From Phycisphaerales bacterium (GTDB lineage Bacteria > Planctomycetota > Phycisphaerae > Phycisphaerales > UBA1924): a stretch of DNA of 64,000 nt. The stretch lies in NCBI GenBank assembly GCA_019750095.1, contig JAIEOW010000055.1:1-64000 (forward strand), read 5' to 3'. The translations under genes were made by a program, and so were the position numbers. The notes beneath the pieces were generated by a model that saw only the letters and a list, made by a program, of their open reading frames with translations, was not told the DNA's origin and did no database searches. Shown here piece by piece: positions 7,786-15,546 of this stretch (its first letter is position 1; every line of letters starts with the position of its first letter).

Positions 7786-9006
7786 TCAGCCGTTCCACTT
7801 CTTCTCGGCGGGGCCGGTGTAGATCGAGAGCGGGCGGATGAGGCGGTTGTCTGAGTGCTGTTCCATGATGTGGGCGCACCAGCCGGTGATGCGGGCGGCG
7901 ACGAAGATGGGCGTGTATTGCGGGACGGGGATGCCCATGATGAAATACGTCATGCCGCAGGGGAAGTCGACGTTGGGGTGGATGTTCTTCTTGGTGTGCA
8001 TGATCTTCTGGACCTGCTCGCCGAGTTCGAACCATTTGGGTGCGGGGATGCCGCCGAAGTTGCCCTGGAGGGTGGCGGCCATCTTCTTGCCGAGGCCGTG
8101 CAGGATTCCGGCGCGGTGGTCGCCGTTTTTGTAGACGCGATGGCCGAAGCCCATGAGCTTGCGCTTGGTGGTGAAGGCGTTGTCCATCCAGGCGTCGACC
8201 TTGGGGGTGCCGATGCCGGCTTCGCCGAAGGAGGCGAGCATTTCCTTGAGCATGTCCATGGCGGCTTCGTTTGCGCCGCCGTGGAGGGGGCCTTTGAGTG
8301 CGGCGACCGCGCCGCAGACCGCGCCGTGCATGTCGCTGAGCGTGCCGGCGATAACGCGGCTGGTGAAGGTGGAGGCGTTGAACTCATGCTCGGCGTAAAG
8401 GATGAGCGAGACGTCGAGGACGCGGGCCTCGTCCTTGCTGGGCTTGCGGCCGGTCATCATGTAGAGCATGTTGGCGGCGTGATCGAGGGTCGGGTCGCCG
8501 CCGAGTTCGCGGCCGATAATGCCACGTCCATCGATGACGTTTTGCATGTGCCCGATGATGGTCGGGATCTTGGCGAGGAGGCGCTTGCTCTTGCGTAGCT
8601 CGGCGGCAGCGGAGTTGTCCTGACAATCCGGATCGGTGTGACCCAGGATGCTGATGGCGGTGCGCAGGACGTCCATCGGCACGGCGCGGCCACTGGCGAG
8701 CCAGCCCGCGGAGGACTCGATGAAGCTCACGACCGCGGGGTGCAGGGCACGCTCGGCGACAAGCTCGGCCTTGAAGCGGCGGAGCGCGGGAACGTCGGGG
8801 CGGTGGCCTTCGAGCATGAGGAAGGCGACTTCTTCAAACGTGGCGTGCTCGGCGAGATCGTGGATCTCGTAGCCGCGGTAGATGAGCTTGTCCTGCTCGA
8901 TGGAGCAGACGGCGGTCTGCCCGCCGATGACGCCGTCGAGGCCCTTGGCAAACGCGGCGGCTTTGTCGGCGGCGGTCGTTGACGCGGGCTTGGCGATGGT
9001 GGTCAT
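7786..9006 (-). CDS. citrate synthase / 2-methylcitrate synthase
   Basis: This 406-residue enzyme condenses oxaloacetate with acetyl-CoA or propionyl-CoA. The family signatures are visible: YRGYEIHDLAEHATFEEVAFL near the N-terminus, the catalytic-region GPLHGGANEAAM, GFGHRVYKNGD, and the C-terminal RPLSIYTG. Length and the small-form N-terminus suit bacterial type-II-like PrpC/CitZ proteins. A PrpB-like lyase gene lies 3 kb away on the same strand, which makes a methylcitrate role possible. No prpD was found in the window, so the substrate remains open. An AAAGGAAT ribosome site precedes the ATG. Confidence 0.9.
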   Translation of the reverse strand: MTTIAKPASTTAADKAAAFAKGLDGVIGGQTAVCSIEQDKLIYRGYEIHDLAEHATFEEVAFLMLEGHRPDVPALRRFKAELVAERALHPAVVSFIESSAGWLASGRAVPMDVLRTAISILGHTDPDCQDNSAAAELRKSKRLLAKIPTIIGHMQNVIDGRGIIGRELGGDPTLDHAANMLYMMTGRKPSKDEARVLDVSLILYAEHEFNASTFTSRVIAGTLSDMHGAVCGAVAALKGPLHGGANEAAMDMLKEMLASFGEAGIGTPKVDAWMDNAFTTKRKLMGFGHRVYKNGDHRAGILHGLGKKMAATLQGNFGGIPAPKWFELGEQVQKIMHTKKNIHPNVDFPCGMTYFIMGIPVPQYTPIFVAARITGWCAHIMEQHSDNRLIRPLSIYTGPAEKKWNG

Positions 9007-9273
9007 GTGCGGATTCCTTTGAATTTAGAAGGGAGAAGAGTGTAGGGGCGGGGCGTGCGGAGTGTGGGTGTTTGGGGTTGGTGTTCGTGCAGAGTTGGGG
9101 TAGGCCTTGGGGGGTGTCGTGGGGGATGTTTGAACGTTGCACGCGGACGGTGGTGGCCGGGAGTGCGTCGCCCGCTCCGCGGGCTTGGGTGAGCGTGTGC
9201 GTGTGATGAGGAAGCGACGGATCAACCGGGGCTTGCGCCCTGGTCTGCGGTTCTTGTTGCCCGCTCCGCGGGC
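9007..9273. other. gap with two short CCCGCTCCGCGGG hairpin motifs
   Basis: No gene was seen. The motif CCCGCTCCGCGGGCT occurs twice (near 9170 and 9260, the second at the 3' end of the photolyase gene). Each can form a small stem. The rest should be the citrate synthase promoter region. Confidence 0.4.
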
Positions 9274-10989
9274 TCAAGATTTCTGGCGTTCGGCACTGAT
9301 GCCGAGTTTCCGCCGCAGCAGGTTCGCGTCGATCGTGATCTGCGTGCGTGCTTGCAGCGTCAATCGATCGACGTTCTTCAGGATCATCGCCATGCGCTGG
9401 TTGTCCGCGAGAACCTCGCGGTTGCGGATGAGGAAGTCCCAGTAGAAGACGGTGAATGGGCATGCCGTGGGGTCGGTGCGCTCGGCGGGGTCGTAGCGGC
9501 AGGATGTGCAGTAGTTGCTCATGCGCTGGATGTACTTGCCGCTGGCGGCGTAGGGCTTGGTGCCGACGAGGCCGGTGATGCCTTTGGTGGCGTCGGGCCT
9601 GCGGTCGGCGTGCATGACCATGCCGAGGGCGTTTGGGAGGGTGACCCAGTCGATGCCGTCGACGAACATGCCGAGGTACCAGTCGCTGAGTTGCTTTGGG
9701 TGGACGCCAGCGATGAGGGCGAAGTTGCCGGTGACCATGAGTCGCTGGATGTGGTGGCCGAAGCCGGAGTTCAGCACCTGGCCCACGCAGGATTTCATGC
9801 AGGCCATGTCGGTGTCGGCGGTCCAGTAGAGCGGGGGGAGTTGGCCGTGGTGGTTGAGGGAGTTGCGGGTTTCGTAGGTGGGGCCTTCGAGCCAGTAGAC
9901 GCCGCGGATGAACTCGCGCCAGCCGATGATCTGGCGGATGAATGCTTCGACGGATTGCAGCGGGGCTTTGCCGGCTTTGTACGCGGCGATGGCGCGTTCG
10001 CAGCACTCGCGTGGATTCAGAAGTTTGAGGTTGAGGGAGCTTGAGAGGGTGGAGTGGTAGAGCGTGGGCTCGGTGGACCACATGGCGTCTTCATACGGGC
10101 CGAAGTTGGCGAGGCGATGGGTGATGAAGTCATCGAGTACGGCGAGGGCTTGATCGCGGGTGACAGGCCAGGAGAACGAGTCGGCGTTGCCTGGGAGATC
10201 GGGCAGTGTGCGTGTGATCGCGGCGAGCACGTCGCGGGTGATGTCGTCGGGATTAAAATTGAGCGGCGGGCGTGGGCGTGGGGACGGGCCGGATTTGCCG
10301 AAGGGAAGGCGGTTTTCTTTGTCAAAGTTCCAGAGGTCGCCTTCGGGCTTGGCGGACTTGCCGCGGCCTTGCATGAGGTAGCCGGTCTTGCGGCGCTGCT
10401 CGCGATAGAAGTATTCCATCGTGAGCGAGGCGCGGCCTTTGGCCCACGCGGCGAACTCTTCTGGGGTGGTGAGGAAGTGATCGTCGGGGAGGATGGTGAG
10501 CGGGATGGCGAGGGCGTTGCTGACGCGATGGAGCATCGCGAGCACCCGCCACTCGCCGGGATGGATGCAGACGAGTTCGGCGGGTTTGAGGTCGCTCGCG
10601 GCGCGGGTGATCTCGGTGTCGAATGCGTTGGTGTTGTTTGAGTCGTCGAGGTTGATGTAGCGGACGTTGATCTTGCGGCGGGAGAGATCGGCGGCGAAGT
10701 GCCGCATGGCGGAGAGGAAGAGCGCGGTGCGCTGGATGTGGCTGGGGACGTGGCGCGACTCGGCGGCGACTTCCATCATCAGGACGGTGTCGCTTGGGGT
10801 GAGCGAGCGGATGAGGGCGGTGTCGGGGTCGAGTTGGTCGCGGTGTTTGAGGGCGTGGCGCGTGCGTGGCGGGGCGGGCTTGGGGCTGGATCGGGGGGTG
10901 GGTGATGCGCGCGGATGGGGTGTGGGGCGGCGGCGGGCCGCTGAGGGGATTCGGTGGGGCGTGGGGATCGATTCATGGATGTACACCAT
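9274..10989 (-). CDS. iron-sulfur photolyase/cryptochrome (FeS-BCP, PhrB-like)
   Basis: This flavin- and probably iron-sulfur-containing protein belongs to the photolyase-related class that includes Agrobacterium (6-4) photolyase PhrB. Visible landmarks are the N-terminal antenna domain (VAAESRHVPSHIQRTALFLSAM), FIRQIIGWREFIRGVYW, HHIQRLMVTGNFALI and GIDWVTLPNALGM. Cysteines in MACMKSCVGQVL and in YCTSC with a third 12 residues later (TACPF) reproduce the C...C-x2-C-x12-C pattern that binds a 4Fe-4S cluster. The first about 45 residues are Pro/Arg-rich and not conserved, so the true start may lie downstream at a non-ATG codon. The probable role is light-driven repair of UV-damaged DNA. Confidence 0.88.
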   Translation of the reverse strand: MVYIHESIPTPHRIPSAARRRPTPHPRASPTPRSSPKPAPPRTRHALKHRDQLDPDTALIRSLTPSDTVLMMEVAAESRHVPSHIQRTALFLSAMRHFAADLSRRKINVRYINLDDSNNTNAFDTEITRAASDLKPAELVCIHPGEWRVLAMLHRVSNALAIPLTILPDDHFLTTPEEFAAWAKGRASLTMEYFYREQRRKTGYLMQGRGKSAKPEGDLWNFDKENRLPFGKSGPSPRPRPPLNFNPDDITRDVLAAITRTLPDLPGNADSFSWPVTRDQALAVLDDFITHRLANFGPYEDAMWSTEPTLYHSTLSSSLNLKLLNPRECCERAIAAYKAGKAPLQSVEAFIRQIIGWREFIRGVYWLEGPTYETRNSLNHHGQLPPLYWTADTDMACMKSCVGQVLNSGFGHHIQRLMVTGNFALIAGVHPKQLSDWYLGMFVDGIDWVTLPNALGMVMHADRRPDATKGITGLVGTKPYAASGKYIQRMSNYCTSCRYDPAERTDPTACPFTVFYWDFLIRNREVLADNQRMAMILKNVDRLTLQARTQITIDANLLRRKLGISAERQKS

Positions 10990-11038
10990 GCGAAAGATGC
11001 CGCGTATGCCGTGGCGATTTGTGGAAGCGGCGAGCTAC

Positions 11039-11270
11039 GCCCCGAAGGGGCGTTGGGCTGTAGCCACGGGTGGAGCGCGGCGCAACCCGTGGAAAGTGTC
11101 GCGTTTCATTGATCTTGCCCCGAAGGGGCAGAGGCGGTTTTTCTTTGGGTGCTACTCAGTGGGTCGCTGTCGATTCCTCCGCCCCTGCCGGGGCGGGTGT
11201 GTGTCGCGCTTCCGTTCCACGGGTTGCGCTGCGCTTCACCCGTGGCTACAGCCCGTGGCCCCTTCGGGGC
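11039..11270. repeat. large inverted repeat with 56-bp arms
   Basis: The arms 11039-11094 and 11215-11270 are reverse complements at 51 of 56 positions by eye. Each has GCCCCGAAGGGGC at its outer end and GCGCAACCCGTGGAA at its inner end. Inside are further small palindromes (GCCCCGAAGGGGC at 11117-11129, and GCCCCTGCCGGGGC near 11181). The right arm runs into the 3' end of the neighbouring zinc-ribbon gene and encodes its last residues. Confidence 0.85.
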
Positions 11271-12054
11271 CAGAAGGCCTGTTGGTGGGCCGGTGAGGGT
11301 TGGTTGCGGGCGTGTGGATGCCGTGGGGCTTGCCGCACTCGGGGCAGGTTGGGGAGTGGAGATCGCGGCAGTTGTAGTTGCAGGTGGGGCAGCGATGGTG
11401 GCGGCGGCGAGAGCGTCCCAAGAGAAAGCGAATCCCGCCGATGAAGAAGTACACGAGTCCGGCGGCGAACAGCGAGTTGAATGCAAAGCCGACGGGTAGA
11501 ATGTTCAATGGCACAACAGTCTCGGTGCCGCCGAGTGCCGAGGCGAGACGATCCGGGAGCATCCATCCTCCGCCTTCGAGAAGTCGATCAGTGCTATTGA
11601 CGGAAAAGTACTGCATCGAGCGCATCGGAAACCCCGATCGGTACCGAGTGATGTCTTGATTCCATGGGGAGACCTGGGCGAGTTCCAGCAGCTTGTTGGG
11701 CAGTGGGACATTGCGCGGCAAAAGACACGTTGTGTTCGGGTCGAGCATGCCGTGTGTTACGATGGCATGATCTGGAGTTAGGGCGCTCGCGCGTACGAAG
11801 GTTCTCAAACTCGCGTATTGAGGGCTCAGTAAGACAGCAACCCAATACTCGTATTCGCACCCAAGATATGAGTATTGTGTGTACTCAATGAGCCAGTGGC
11901 TCATCAGCGTAGTTTCGACCGATGCTCGTTTCAGCTGATATCCATATCCGAACGACGGCAGCCAAGAGACTAAGGTCGTGCAGATCGCGCCAGCGATCAG
12001 GCACAACGCCGCGCGAACAAGTTGAACTCGGCATGTTCGTGTAGTTCGTCGCAT
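11236..12054 (-). CDS. membrane protein with C-terminal zinc ribbon
   Basis: The function is unknown. The 272-residue frame has an N-terminal membrane segment (about 12-32, LVRAALCLIAGAICTTLVSWL) and a second near residue 195-215 (FAFNSLFAAGLVYFFIGGI). A C-terminal zinc ribbon follows (RCPTCNYNC, then SPTCPECGKPHG), a motif common in planctomycete membrane proteins. The last about 17 residues (TNRPSGPEGATGCSHG) are encoded by the right arm of the inverted repeat, so the original C-terminus has probably been replaced. Base composition is more AT-rich than its neighbours. It lies 12 bp upstream, on the same strand, of no close functional partner. Confidence 0.6.
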   Translation of the reverse strand: MRRTTRTCRVQLVRAALCLIAGAICTTLVSWLPSFGYGYQLKRASVETTLMSHWLIEYTQYSYLGCEYEYWVAVLLSPQYASLRTFVRASALTPDHAIVTHGMLDPNTTCLLPRNVPLPNKLLELAQVSPWNQDITRYRSGFPMRSMQYFSVNSTDRLLEGGGWMLPDRLASALGGTETVVPLNILPVGFAFNSLFAAGLVYFFIGGIRFLLGRSRRRHHRCPTCNYNCRDLHSPTCPECGKPHGIHTPATNPHRPTNRPSGPEGATGCSHG

Positions 12055-12066
12055 ATCGGTGGCGAT

Positions 12067-12963
12067 CTACTTCCATCGGCACGCCCACTCCACTCCCGGC
12101 GTGTAGCCGATGGTCTGGTAGAGCTGTTCGCGGGTTTGCATCTGGTCGAGGACGTTGTAGACGCTGCCGTCGCGTTTCAGGGTGGCGAGGGCTTTGGTCA
12201 CGGCGCCCATGGCGATGCGGAGCATGCTGACGGGGAAGATGACGCAGGAATAGCCCATGGCGGCGAAGCGTTGCGCGGGGATGATCGGGGTCTTGCCGAA
12301 CTCGGTCATGTTGGCGAGCAGATAGGGCTTCTTGGCGGCGGCGGCTGATCGCAGGCGGTCGGCGACGAAGCGGAACTCTTCTTCGCTCTGCAGGCCCTCG
12401 GGAAAGATCATGTCGGCACCGGCGTCGAGATAAGACTGGGCGCGTTTGACGACGGCGTCGAGGCCTTCGACGCCGCGGGCGTCGGTGCGGGCGCAGATGA
12501 TGAAGCCCTCGCCCATTTCCTTGGCGGCTTTGGCGGCGGCGGCGACTTTCTCGGCGGCGTGATCGAGGGGGATGAGCTTTTTGCCGTCGAGATGGCCGCA
12601 GCGTTTGGGGAAGACCTGGTCTTCGATGTGCAGGCCGGCCGCGCCGGCGCGGGAGTATTCGACGACGGTTCGGCGGACCATCTCGGACTCACCAAAGCCG
12701 GTGTCGGCGTCGGCGATGAGGGGCAGACCGGAAGCGTCGGCGGCCTCGCGGATGAGTCGGCAGAAGTGTTCGAGGGTGAGCAGGCCGACATCGGGTACAC
12801 CGGCCGAGACGCTGGTCGCCGCGCCGGAGATGTATGCGCCGTCGAAGCCGGCGTCTTTGATGGCTTTGGCGCAGAGGGCGTTGAACGCGCCGGGGAGCAT
12901 GACGCAGGCGCCGGGTTTATCCATGAGGGCGCGGAGGCGTTGGCCGGGGGGCAGAGTGGTCAT
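12067..12963 (-). CDS. prpB: isocitrate lyase/PEP mutase family, PrpB-like
   Basis: The protein belongs to the isocitrate-lyase/PEP-mutase superfamily and most resembles 2-methylisocitrate lyase, which cleaves methylisocitrate to pyruvate and succinate. Diagnostic segments are MLPGAFNALCAKAIKDAGFDGAYISG split by SGAATSVSAG, the metal site LIADADTGFG, LHIEDQVFPKRCGHL carrying the KRCGH catalytic loop, and IICARTDARG. The start at 12963 (MTTLPPGQRL) is used because the 24 codons before it are only GGCATCGA-type repeat DNA. The synthase at 7786 could supply the preceding step. Confidence 0.88.
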   Translation of the reverse strand: MTTLPPGQRLRALMDKPGACVMLPGAFNALCAKAIKDAGFDGAYISGAATSVSAGVPDVGLLTLEHFCRLIREAADASGLPLIADADTGFGESEMVRRTVVEYSRAGAAGLHIEDQVFPKRCGHLDGKKLIPLDHAAEKVAAAAKAAKEMGEGFIICARTDARGVEGLDAVVKRAQSYLDAGADMIFPEGLQSEEEFRFVADRLRSAAAAKKPYLLANMTEFGKTPIIPAQRFAAMGYSCVIFPVSMLRIAMGAVTKALATLKRDGSVYNVLDQMQTREQLYQTIGYTPGVEWACRWK

Positions 12964-12990
12964 GTGGGGATGATATTCGGGGGGAGAGGC

Positions 12991-13030
12991 AGTAAGGCAG
13001 CAAGGCATCGAGGCATCGAGGCATCGGGGC
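12991..13030. repeat. GGCATCGA octad repeats
   Basis: Tandem 8-bp units GGCATCGA with variants GGCAGTAA, GGCAGCAA and GGCATCGG lie just upstream of prpB. A further partial copy lies at 13088-13108. Read in frame they produce the false peptide MPRCLDASMP. Confidence 0.8.
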
Positions 13031-13056
13031 ATCAAGGGAGGAGGGGATCAAGGCAC

Positions 13057-13080
13057 ACAGGCGGGACGCCTGTGCCACCA
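13057..13080. repeat. 24-bp dispersed repeat (REP-like)
   Basis: This is a 24-of-24 match to the copy at 7748-7771, built around GGCGGGACGCCTGTGCCACC. It sits between two blocks of GGCATCGA repeats. Confidence 0.82.
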
Positions 13081-13125
13081 GGAGTCAGAGGCATCGAGGC
13101 ACGGAGGCTAACAGATCATCTGGGC

Positions 13126-13165
13126 AAAAAAGCCGAACGCCGCGAGGGACACTCGCGGCGTTCGG
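13126..13165 (-). terminator. strong intrinsic terminator, leftward
   Basis: On the minus strand a perfect 14-bp stem (13152-13165 with 13133-13146) and a 5-base loop are followed by a run of six T. It would end transcription coming from the GAGAGA-rich region or from the haloperoxidase gene. Confidence 0.85.
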
Positions 13166-13330
13166 GGGTTCAGTAAGCGATTGTTGTGGACGCACTCTCT
13201 CGCCACTCTCTCGCTTACTGTGGGGCGGGTGGTCGCTTTCGCGACGCCGCATCCCTCTCTCTCGCACTGCATCTCTCTCTACCGCCGAGATCTCTCTCTC
13301 CAGCGGCACTCTCTTCCTCCGGATCTGAAG
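13126..13330 (-). ncRNA. candidate structured RNA with six GAGAGA motifs
   Basis: On the minus strand six copies of GAGAGA or longer occur (forward 13195-13201, 13206-13212, 13255-13263, 13272-13280, 13291-13300, 13309-13315). They are separated by short self-complementary stretches: a 10-bp stem CAGTAAGCGA/TCGCTTACTG (13171-13180 with 13211-13220), and GTCGC-GAAA-GCGAC, a GNRA-tetraloop hairpin near 13233-13246. The region ends in the intrinsic terminator. The overlapping 87-codon frame runs through that terminator and into repeats, so an RNA gene or a regulatory 3' UTR is more likely than a protein. Its function is unknown. Confidence 0.45.
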
Positions 13331-13332
13331 GC

Positions 13333-13367
13333 ATTGGGCACTAGGCACTAGGCACTAGGCACTAGGG
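13333..13367. repeat. GGCACTA heptad repeats
   Basis: Four tandem copies of GGCACTA follow a related GGCATTG unit, directly after the haloperoxidase stop codon. Confidence 0.85.
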
Positions 13368-13379
13368 AGGCAGTCTGAT

Positions 13380-14690
13380 TTAGCGTCGGCGACGCAGGGC
13401 CAGGACGCCGACGATGGCGAGCATGCTGCTGGCACCGGGGGCGGGGATGGCCTGGAAGTAGTTGGCGAGGACATAGCTGGAGACGTCCGCGCCGATCTGC
13501 TGGCCGAAGACGTTGTCAAAGCTGAAGTGGATGCCGCCGTAGATGCGGCTGAGCCCGGCTTCGTTCGCTGCGCCGTCGAGACTGGTGAGCAGGCGTGAGA
13601 CGCCGAAGTCGCCCTGGAAGTTGACGTTGATCGCGTCGCTGCCGAGCAGGGCGGCGAGGGTGTTGGCGGCGGCTCGGCTGAAGGTCGAGTGACCGCTGAC
13701 ATACGTGGGGTGATTGGGCGTCGCAAGGAGGGGCGTCCAGTTGAGATCGGGGTCGGTGAGGGCGTTGCCGTCGGTGTCGGCGAGTCGGATGGCGTCGACG
13801 GGGCGCCACATGTCCTGGGTGTACTTGCAATCCCAGGCACAGATGGCGGCGTCGGCCATGGCGACGTTCATGGCGGCGAACATGCGGGCGTTCTCGGTGA
13901 GCGAGAGGCCGCGGGATTGACTGACGCTCTGCGCGATGAGGTTCCACGCGCCAGGCGGGGTCTTGGTGCCAGCGTTGAAGGCCCAGGCGCGGGCGATGTC
14001 GGCCTGCTCGGGTGTGCGGGTCGGGCTGTTGATCGCGCCGAGCTGTTTCACTTCGTTCAAGGCGGCGGCGTACTCCGCGCTGCCGATGGTCGGCGGAACG
14101 CCGGGACGGAAGGATGCGCCCGAGGGCACGGCAAAGGGCGTGACGCTGCCCCAGTGCGGGAGAGCGGCGGCGACGGGATTGTCGGCGGCGGGACGCCAGC
14201 GGCCGGGCGTGGTTGAACCGGGGAACGTGATCGCGCCGGGGTTGTTCGCCTGATCGTTGGTGCGGGCGAAGTTCATGGTCAGGCCGATGGTCTGGCCAAG
14301 GGTCATGCCGGCGGCTTTGCCGGGAGAGTCGGGGATGGCCGCGAGCTGCGTGTCGCGGAGCGCGGTGAAGGTCGCGGCCTGTGTCGGGAAGAGCGAACTT
14401 GCGACGGTGAACGCGGCGACGGCGGCGGCGGCCTCGCGGCTCGTTCCCGGCGCGGCGACGGTGTTCACCATGTATGGCTGAAAGGTGCGATCAACGGAGT
14501 TCACCGCGTCATACACCGCGCCGTGGATCATCGCGAGCGCCCGGCTGGCACGCGGCGGCGGGGTTGAGGTGCTCTGCACCGCGTTGAGCGCGGCGACGTT
14601 CCAATCGGTGATGGTGTCGGCGGCTGCGGAACCCGCGAGGGTGAGCAGGGCTACTGCGCCGAGGCCGGCGCGCACAAATGCACGGCACAT
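13380..14690 (-). CDS. secreted vanadium haloperoxidase/PAP2-like protein with PEP-CTERM-like tail
   Basis: The start at 14690 gives a signal peptide (MCRAFVRAGLGAVALLTLAG, cleaved near SAAADT) with GGAG upstream. The body matches vanadium-dependent haloperoxidase/acid-phosphatase proteins: KYTQDMWRPVDAIR, then PTYVSGHSTFSRAAA and SRIYGGIHFSFDN supply the K/R...SGH...R...H residues that bind phosphate or vanadate. Such enzymes oxidise halides or hydrolyse phosphate esters. The C-terminus PAPGASSMLAIVGVLALRRRR minus its first residues is a PEP-CTERM-like sorting tail, so the protein is probably anchored or processed at the envelope. Confidence 0.85.
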   Translation of the reverse strand: MCRAFVRAGLGAVALLTLAGSAAADTITDWNVAALNAVQSTSTPPPRASRALAMIHGAVYDAVNSVDRTFQPYMVNTVAAPGTSREAAAAVAAFTVASSLFPTQAATFTALRDTQLAAIPDSPGKAAGMTLGQTIGLTMNFARTNDQANNPGAITFPGSTTPGRWRPAADNPVAAALPHWGSVTPFAVPSGASFRPGVPPTIGSAEYAAALNEVKQLGAINSPTRTPEQADIARAWAFNAGTKTPPGAWNLIAQSVSQSRGLSLTENARMFAAMNVAMADAAICAWDCKYTQDMWRPVDAIRLADTDGNALTDPDLNWTPLLATPNHPTYVSGHSTFSRAAANTLAALLGSDAINVNFQGDFGVSRLLTSLDGAANEAGLSRIYGGIHFSFDNVFGQQIGADVSSYVLANYFQAIPAPGASSMLAIVGVLALRRRR

Positions 14691-14967
14691 GAGAGAGACT
14701 CCAGTTTCGTTCGAGCCAGGGAGAGAGGAACCTTTGATCACGTCGAGCGACCAAGATCAACGTGACAGACAGAATCTACCTCACACCCCGAAAAAGGCCA
14801 CCAACCGGCTCGCGTGGTATCTTCGGTGCATGTGGAAACTGATGCGGAATCGGTAGAGCTTGCCCATGTTGACGGTTGGAAGCTGAAAGCCGTGGTCTTT
14901 TGGGACGCCGCGAGGGTCGAGAACGTGTGAACTTGCCCAGATTCACGGGTCGTGCGATACTCCGCGG
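14691..14967. other. divergent promoter gap
   Basis: No gene was seen. The region separates the leftward haloperoxidase gene from the rightward lipoprotein gene and should contain both promoters; no convincing operator was recognised. Confidence 0.4.
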
Positions 14968-15546
14968 ATGAAGATCTTGAAATCAGCCACGCGCGGAGTC
15001 ATCGCAGGAGCGACGGCGGTGTTGGCTTTGAGCGCAATGAGCGCGTGCGGCGGGAAGGAACGGGGTCTCGTCATGGTCGATGGACGCAGCGGGTTTGCGG
15101 TTGAGGACCTGAGGAACGCCGAGCGGGTGGAGGGAGTGCTCGATCGCCTGCACGCGGCGGCGAGTGCCGCGGATGGCTCGGCGTACTGGGCGTGCTATGC
15201 ACCGAATGCCGTGTTTCTGGGGACGGATGCGAGCGAGCGTTGGACGCTGGAAGCGTTCAAGGCGTATGCCGAGCCGCTGTTTGCGAAGGGGCGCGGGTGG
15301 ACGTATGTAAAGACGCAGCGCACGGTGACGATTCAGGACGAGCGCACGGCGTGGTTTGATGAGTTGCTGGAGAATGCGAAGTACGGCACATGCCGCGGAT
15401 CGGGTGTCGTGGTGCGCGGGGGCGATGGTGTCTGGCGGATCGCGCAGTACAACCTGAGTGTGCCGGTGCCGAATGACCTGCTGGAAGGGTTCGCCGTGCG
15501 GATACGCGAGCACGAGGCGGCGAAGAAGGCGGCGGGCGGTCGATGA
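14968..15546 (+). CDS. lipoprotein with SnoaL/NTF2-like domain
   Basis: The 192-residue product starts with a lipoprotein signal (MKILKSATRGVIAGATAVLA then LSAMSAC, with Cys near residue 27). The rest resembles the SnoaL-like/DUF4440 NTF2 fold: LDRLHAAASAADGSAYWACYAPNA minus ends, VFLGTDASERWTLEAFKAYA, and WRIAQYNLSVPVPND at the end. Such domains bind small ligands or serve as catalytic pockets; no specific activity is evident. The ATGA overlap with the next gene indicates one transcript. Confidence 0.75.
   Translation: MKILKSATRGVIAGATAVLALSAMSACGGKERGLVMVDGRSGFAVEDLRNAERVEGVLDRLHAAASAADGSAYWACYAPNAVFLGTDASERWTLEAFKAYAEPLFAKGRGWTYVKTQRTVTIQDERTAWFDELLENAKYGTCRGSGVVVRGGDGVWRIAQYNLSVPVPNDLLEGFAVRIREHEAAKKAAGGR

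Larger units (their letters stand above)
12964..13379. other. repeat-rich gap holding an RNA candidate
   Basis: The 416-base gap between prpB and the haloperoxidase gene contains, from left to right, GGCATCGA repeats, a 24-bp REP-like element, a strong leftward terminator, a GAGAGA-rich structured stretch and GGCACTA repeats. No convincing protein gene is present. Confidence 0.6.

Noticed and set aside
12964-13035. 24-codon N-terminal extension of prpB
   Set aside because: Encoded only by GGCATCGA repeats; the family start is at 12963.
13085-13348. 87-codon leftward frame over the GAGAGA region
   Set aside because: It reads through a perfect terminator and into repeat DNA and starts in a repeat, so a protein is unlikely; treated as an RNA candidate.
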